This document shows, in pieces, positions 63,233 through 64,000 of a DNA stretch of 64,000 bases; position 1 is the first letter of the stretch, and the number at the start of each line of letters is the position of its first letter. The notes beneath the pieces are model-generated. The model saw only the letters and a list, made by a program, of their open reading frames with translations. It did no database searches and was not told the DNA's origin. A program made the translations under genes and the position numbers. The stretch is from Desulfarculaceae bacterium (GTDB taxonomy: Bacteria; Desulfobacterota; Desulfarculia; Desulfarculales; Desulfarculaceae), in the NCBI GenBank assembly GCA_021737645.1, contig JAIPDO010000004.1, positions 1 through 64,000 of the forward strand, in the 5' to 3' direction.

Positions 63233-64000
63233 CTACTCCCAAATCAACTCCAGGCCCACTCCGGCCTCTTCCACGTTGGAAACAGTGGAAAGGGCGATGC
63301 GCGACTTGAAGTCGCAGCAATGGCAGGCGTAGAAGGTGTCGATTTGTTCATCCTGCACAAAGTCCATGGTGGCCTGCATCAGATCCTTGGGGGGAGCCTG
63401 CAAATGCAAACCGCCGATTGCCGTGTTTATCTTGTCCGCCTTGGTCACCTGCTTGGCATAGGCCATGATATTGCAAATGCCGTTGTGGGAGCATCCGGTG
63501 ATGACACTTACCTGATTGTCGCCATGTAGAAAGGCCAGCTGGGTGTCCTCGTCCACCAGGTCTTCCACCCACTCTCCGCCCACCTTTTTCTTGGCCACCT
63601 GGGGCAAGCGACACTCAAAATCATTGTCGCGGGCCACCTTGCCCAGGTAATAGAGCCGAGAGGTGAGCTTTTCCACCTCCTCGCTCATCTGGATGTCGAA
63701 GTATTGCTCCAGGGTTTGAATGTCCACATCGGTGCCCTGGTCCTCATCGATCTCAAAGTTGTACTTGGGCAGCAGCAACACCTCGCTGGTGAACTTGAGC
63801 ACCGGTTTGCGAGTTAGGTGCCGCGACTTGTAATAGTCGATCAGGTGCTTTAGCCCGCCGGTGTGGTCGTAGTGGCCGTGGGACAGGATCAGGTAGTCGA
63901 TGGCGGTGAGGTCAAAGCCCATCTTCTCGGCGTTGAGGATGAAGGCATTGGAATAACCGGTGTCGTAGAGGATGGTCTTGCCCTCGTCCTCGATGAAAGC
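63233..64000 (-). CDS. Metallo-beta-lactamase-fold hydrolase, MptA-like family (5' end outside window)
   Basis: The frame continues through the right edge; 255 residues are visible and the start lies outside. SHGHYDHTGGLKHL carries the metal motif and TGCSHNGICNI the second histidine. It is of the same family as the hydrolase at 42464-43387, but only moderately similar by eye. The stop is 81 bases downstream of the iorA start, on the same strand, so both may share a transcript. The function is unknown; annotations in this family (dihydropterin-type synthase) are not to be trusted without context. Confidence 0.8.
   Translation of the reverse strand, partial: AFIEDEGKTILYDTGYSNAFILNAEKMGFDLTAIDYLILSHGHYDHTGGLKHLIDYYKSRHLTRKPVLKFTSEVLLLPKYNFEIDEDQGTDVDIQTLEQYFDIQMSEEVEKLTSRLYYLGKVARDNDFECRLPQVAKKKVGGEWVEDLVDEDTQLAFLHGDNQVSVITGCSHNGICNIMAYAKQVTKADKINTAIGGLHLQAPPKDLMQATMDFVQDEQIDTFYACHCCDFKSRIALSTVSNVEEAGVGLELIWE

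Overview
The window is GC-rich (about 65% by eye) and tightly packed, with about 50 protein genes. I saw no tRNA, rRNA, CRISPR array, insertion sequence or phage gene. The gene content suggests an anaerobic, probably sulfate-reducing or syntrophic member of the Desulfobacterota (former Deltaproteobacteria). It includes a tandem HdrA/MvhD electron-transfer module, a tungsten-type aldehyde:ferredoxin oxidoreductase with its ferredoxin, two 2-oxoacid:ferredoxin oxidoreductases, a UbiD decarboxylase, a 4-hydroxybutyryl-CoA-dehydratase-type enzyme, a TAXI-TRAP transporter and several sigma-54 regulators. The taxonomic placement is inference from gene content; there is no marker gene in the window.

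Layout. 1-3.8 kb (minus): FrhB-like protein (cut by the window edge), MvhD and a double-length HdrA. 4.4-6.4 kb: acetoacetyl-CoA synthetase with its own terminator. 6.6-11.1 kb: an unrecognised 814-residue protein, a phosphatidylserine decarboxylase and an Lgt-like membrane protein, forming a compact lipid operon. 11.1-12.2 kb: a ferredoxin-type protein on the minus strand. 12.4-17.6 kb: a Cache/PAS histidine kinase, an NtrC-type regulator and an OFA-type transporter preceded by a sigma-54-like promoter. 17.9-19.1 kb: an HD-GYP protein. 19.2-25.8 kb: SDR dehydrogenase, CoA-transferase with a good sigma-54 promoter, a PAS/sigma-54 activator whose promoter region carries a concentric double palindrome, and a one-subunit molybdopterin oxidoreductase. 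26.0-27.8 kb: a PlsC-GNAT fusion of the ornithine-lipid type.

28.4-33.1 kb holds a complete LivHMGF-K type ABC importer behind a long, apparently structured leader. 33.4-34.6 kb is a LarA-related protein that lacks the nickel-pincer residues. 34.9-43.4 kb is the most interesting block. It is a GntR-controlled, translationally coupled operon encoding UbiD decarboxylase, a 75-residue four-cysteine protein, an orphan xanthine-dehydrogenase-type Mo subunit, a fused TRAP permease, a TAXI binding protein and a metallo-beta-lactamase-fold hydrolase. A perfect 18-bp palindrome lies in its promoter. It reads as uptake and catabolism of an unknown unsaturated, aromatic or heterocyclic carboxylate. 43.5-47.5 kb adds a MaoC-like hydratase, an AbfD-type dehydratase and an IlvD/Edd dehydratase.

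47.6-56.7 kb (minus) is a likely operon with a four-part 2-oxoacid:ferredoxin oxidoreductase (delta fused to a GltD-like flavin domain), a Tm-1-like/UPF0261 protein, a lactonase-like hydrolase, a class II aldolase, a ComB-like phosphatase, an unassigned NagB-fold-like protein and an MFS exporter. 56.8-64 kb (minus) has a UlaG-like lactonase, a MoaD-like protein without the terminal Gly-Gly, AOR, its ferredoxin, IorB and IorA, and a last metallo-hydrolase cut by the window edge. Taken together, the window looks like a catabolic island. Substrates enter through ABC and TRAP systems, are decarboxylated, hydroxylated, dehydrated or cleaved, and are converted to acyl-CoA with reduced ferredoxin, which Hdr-type complexes could reoxidise.
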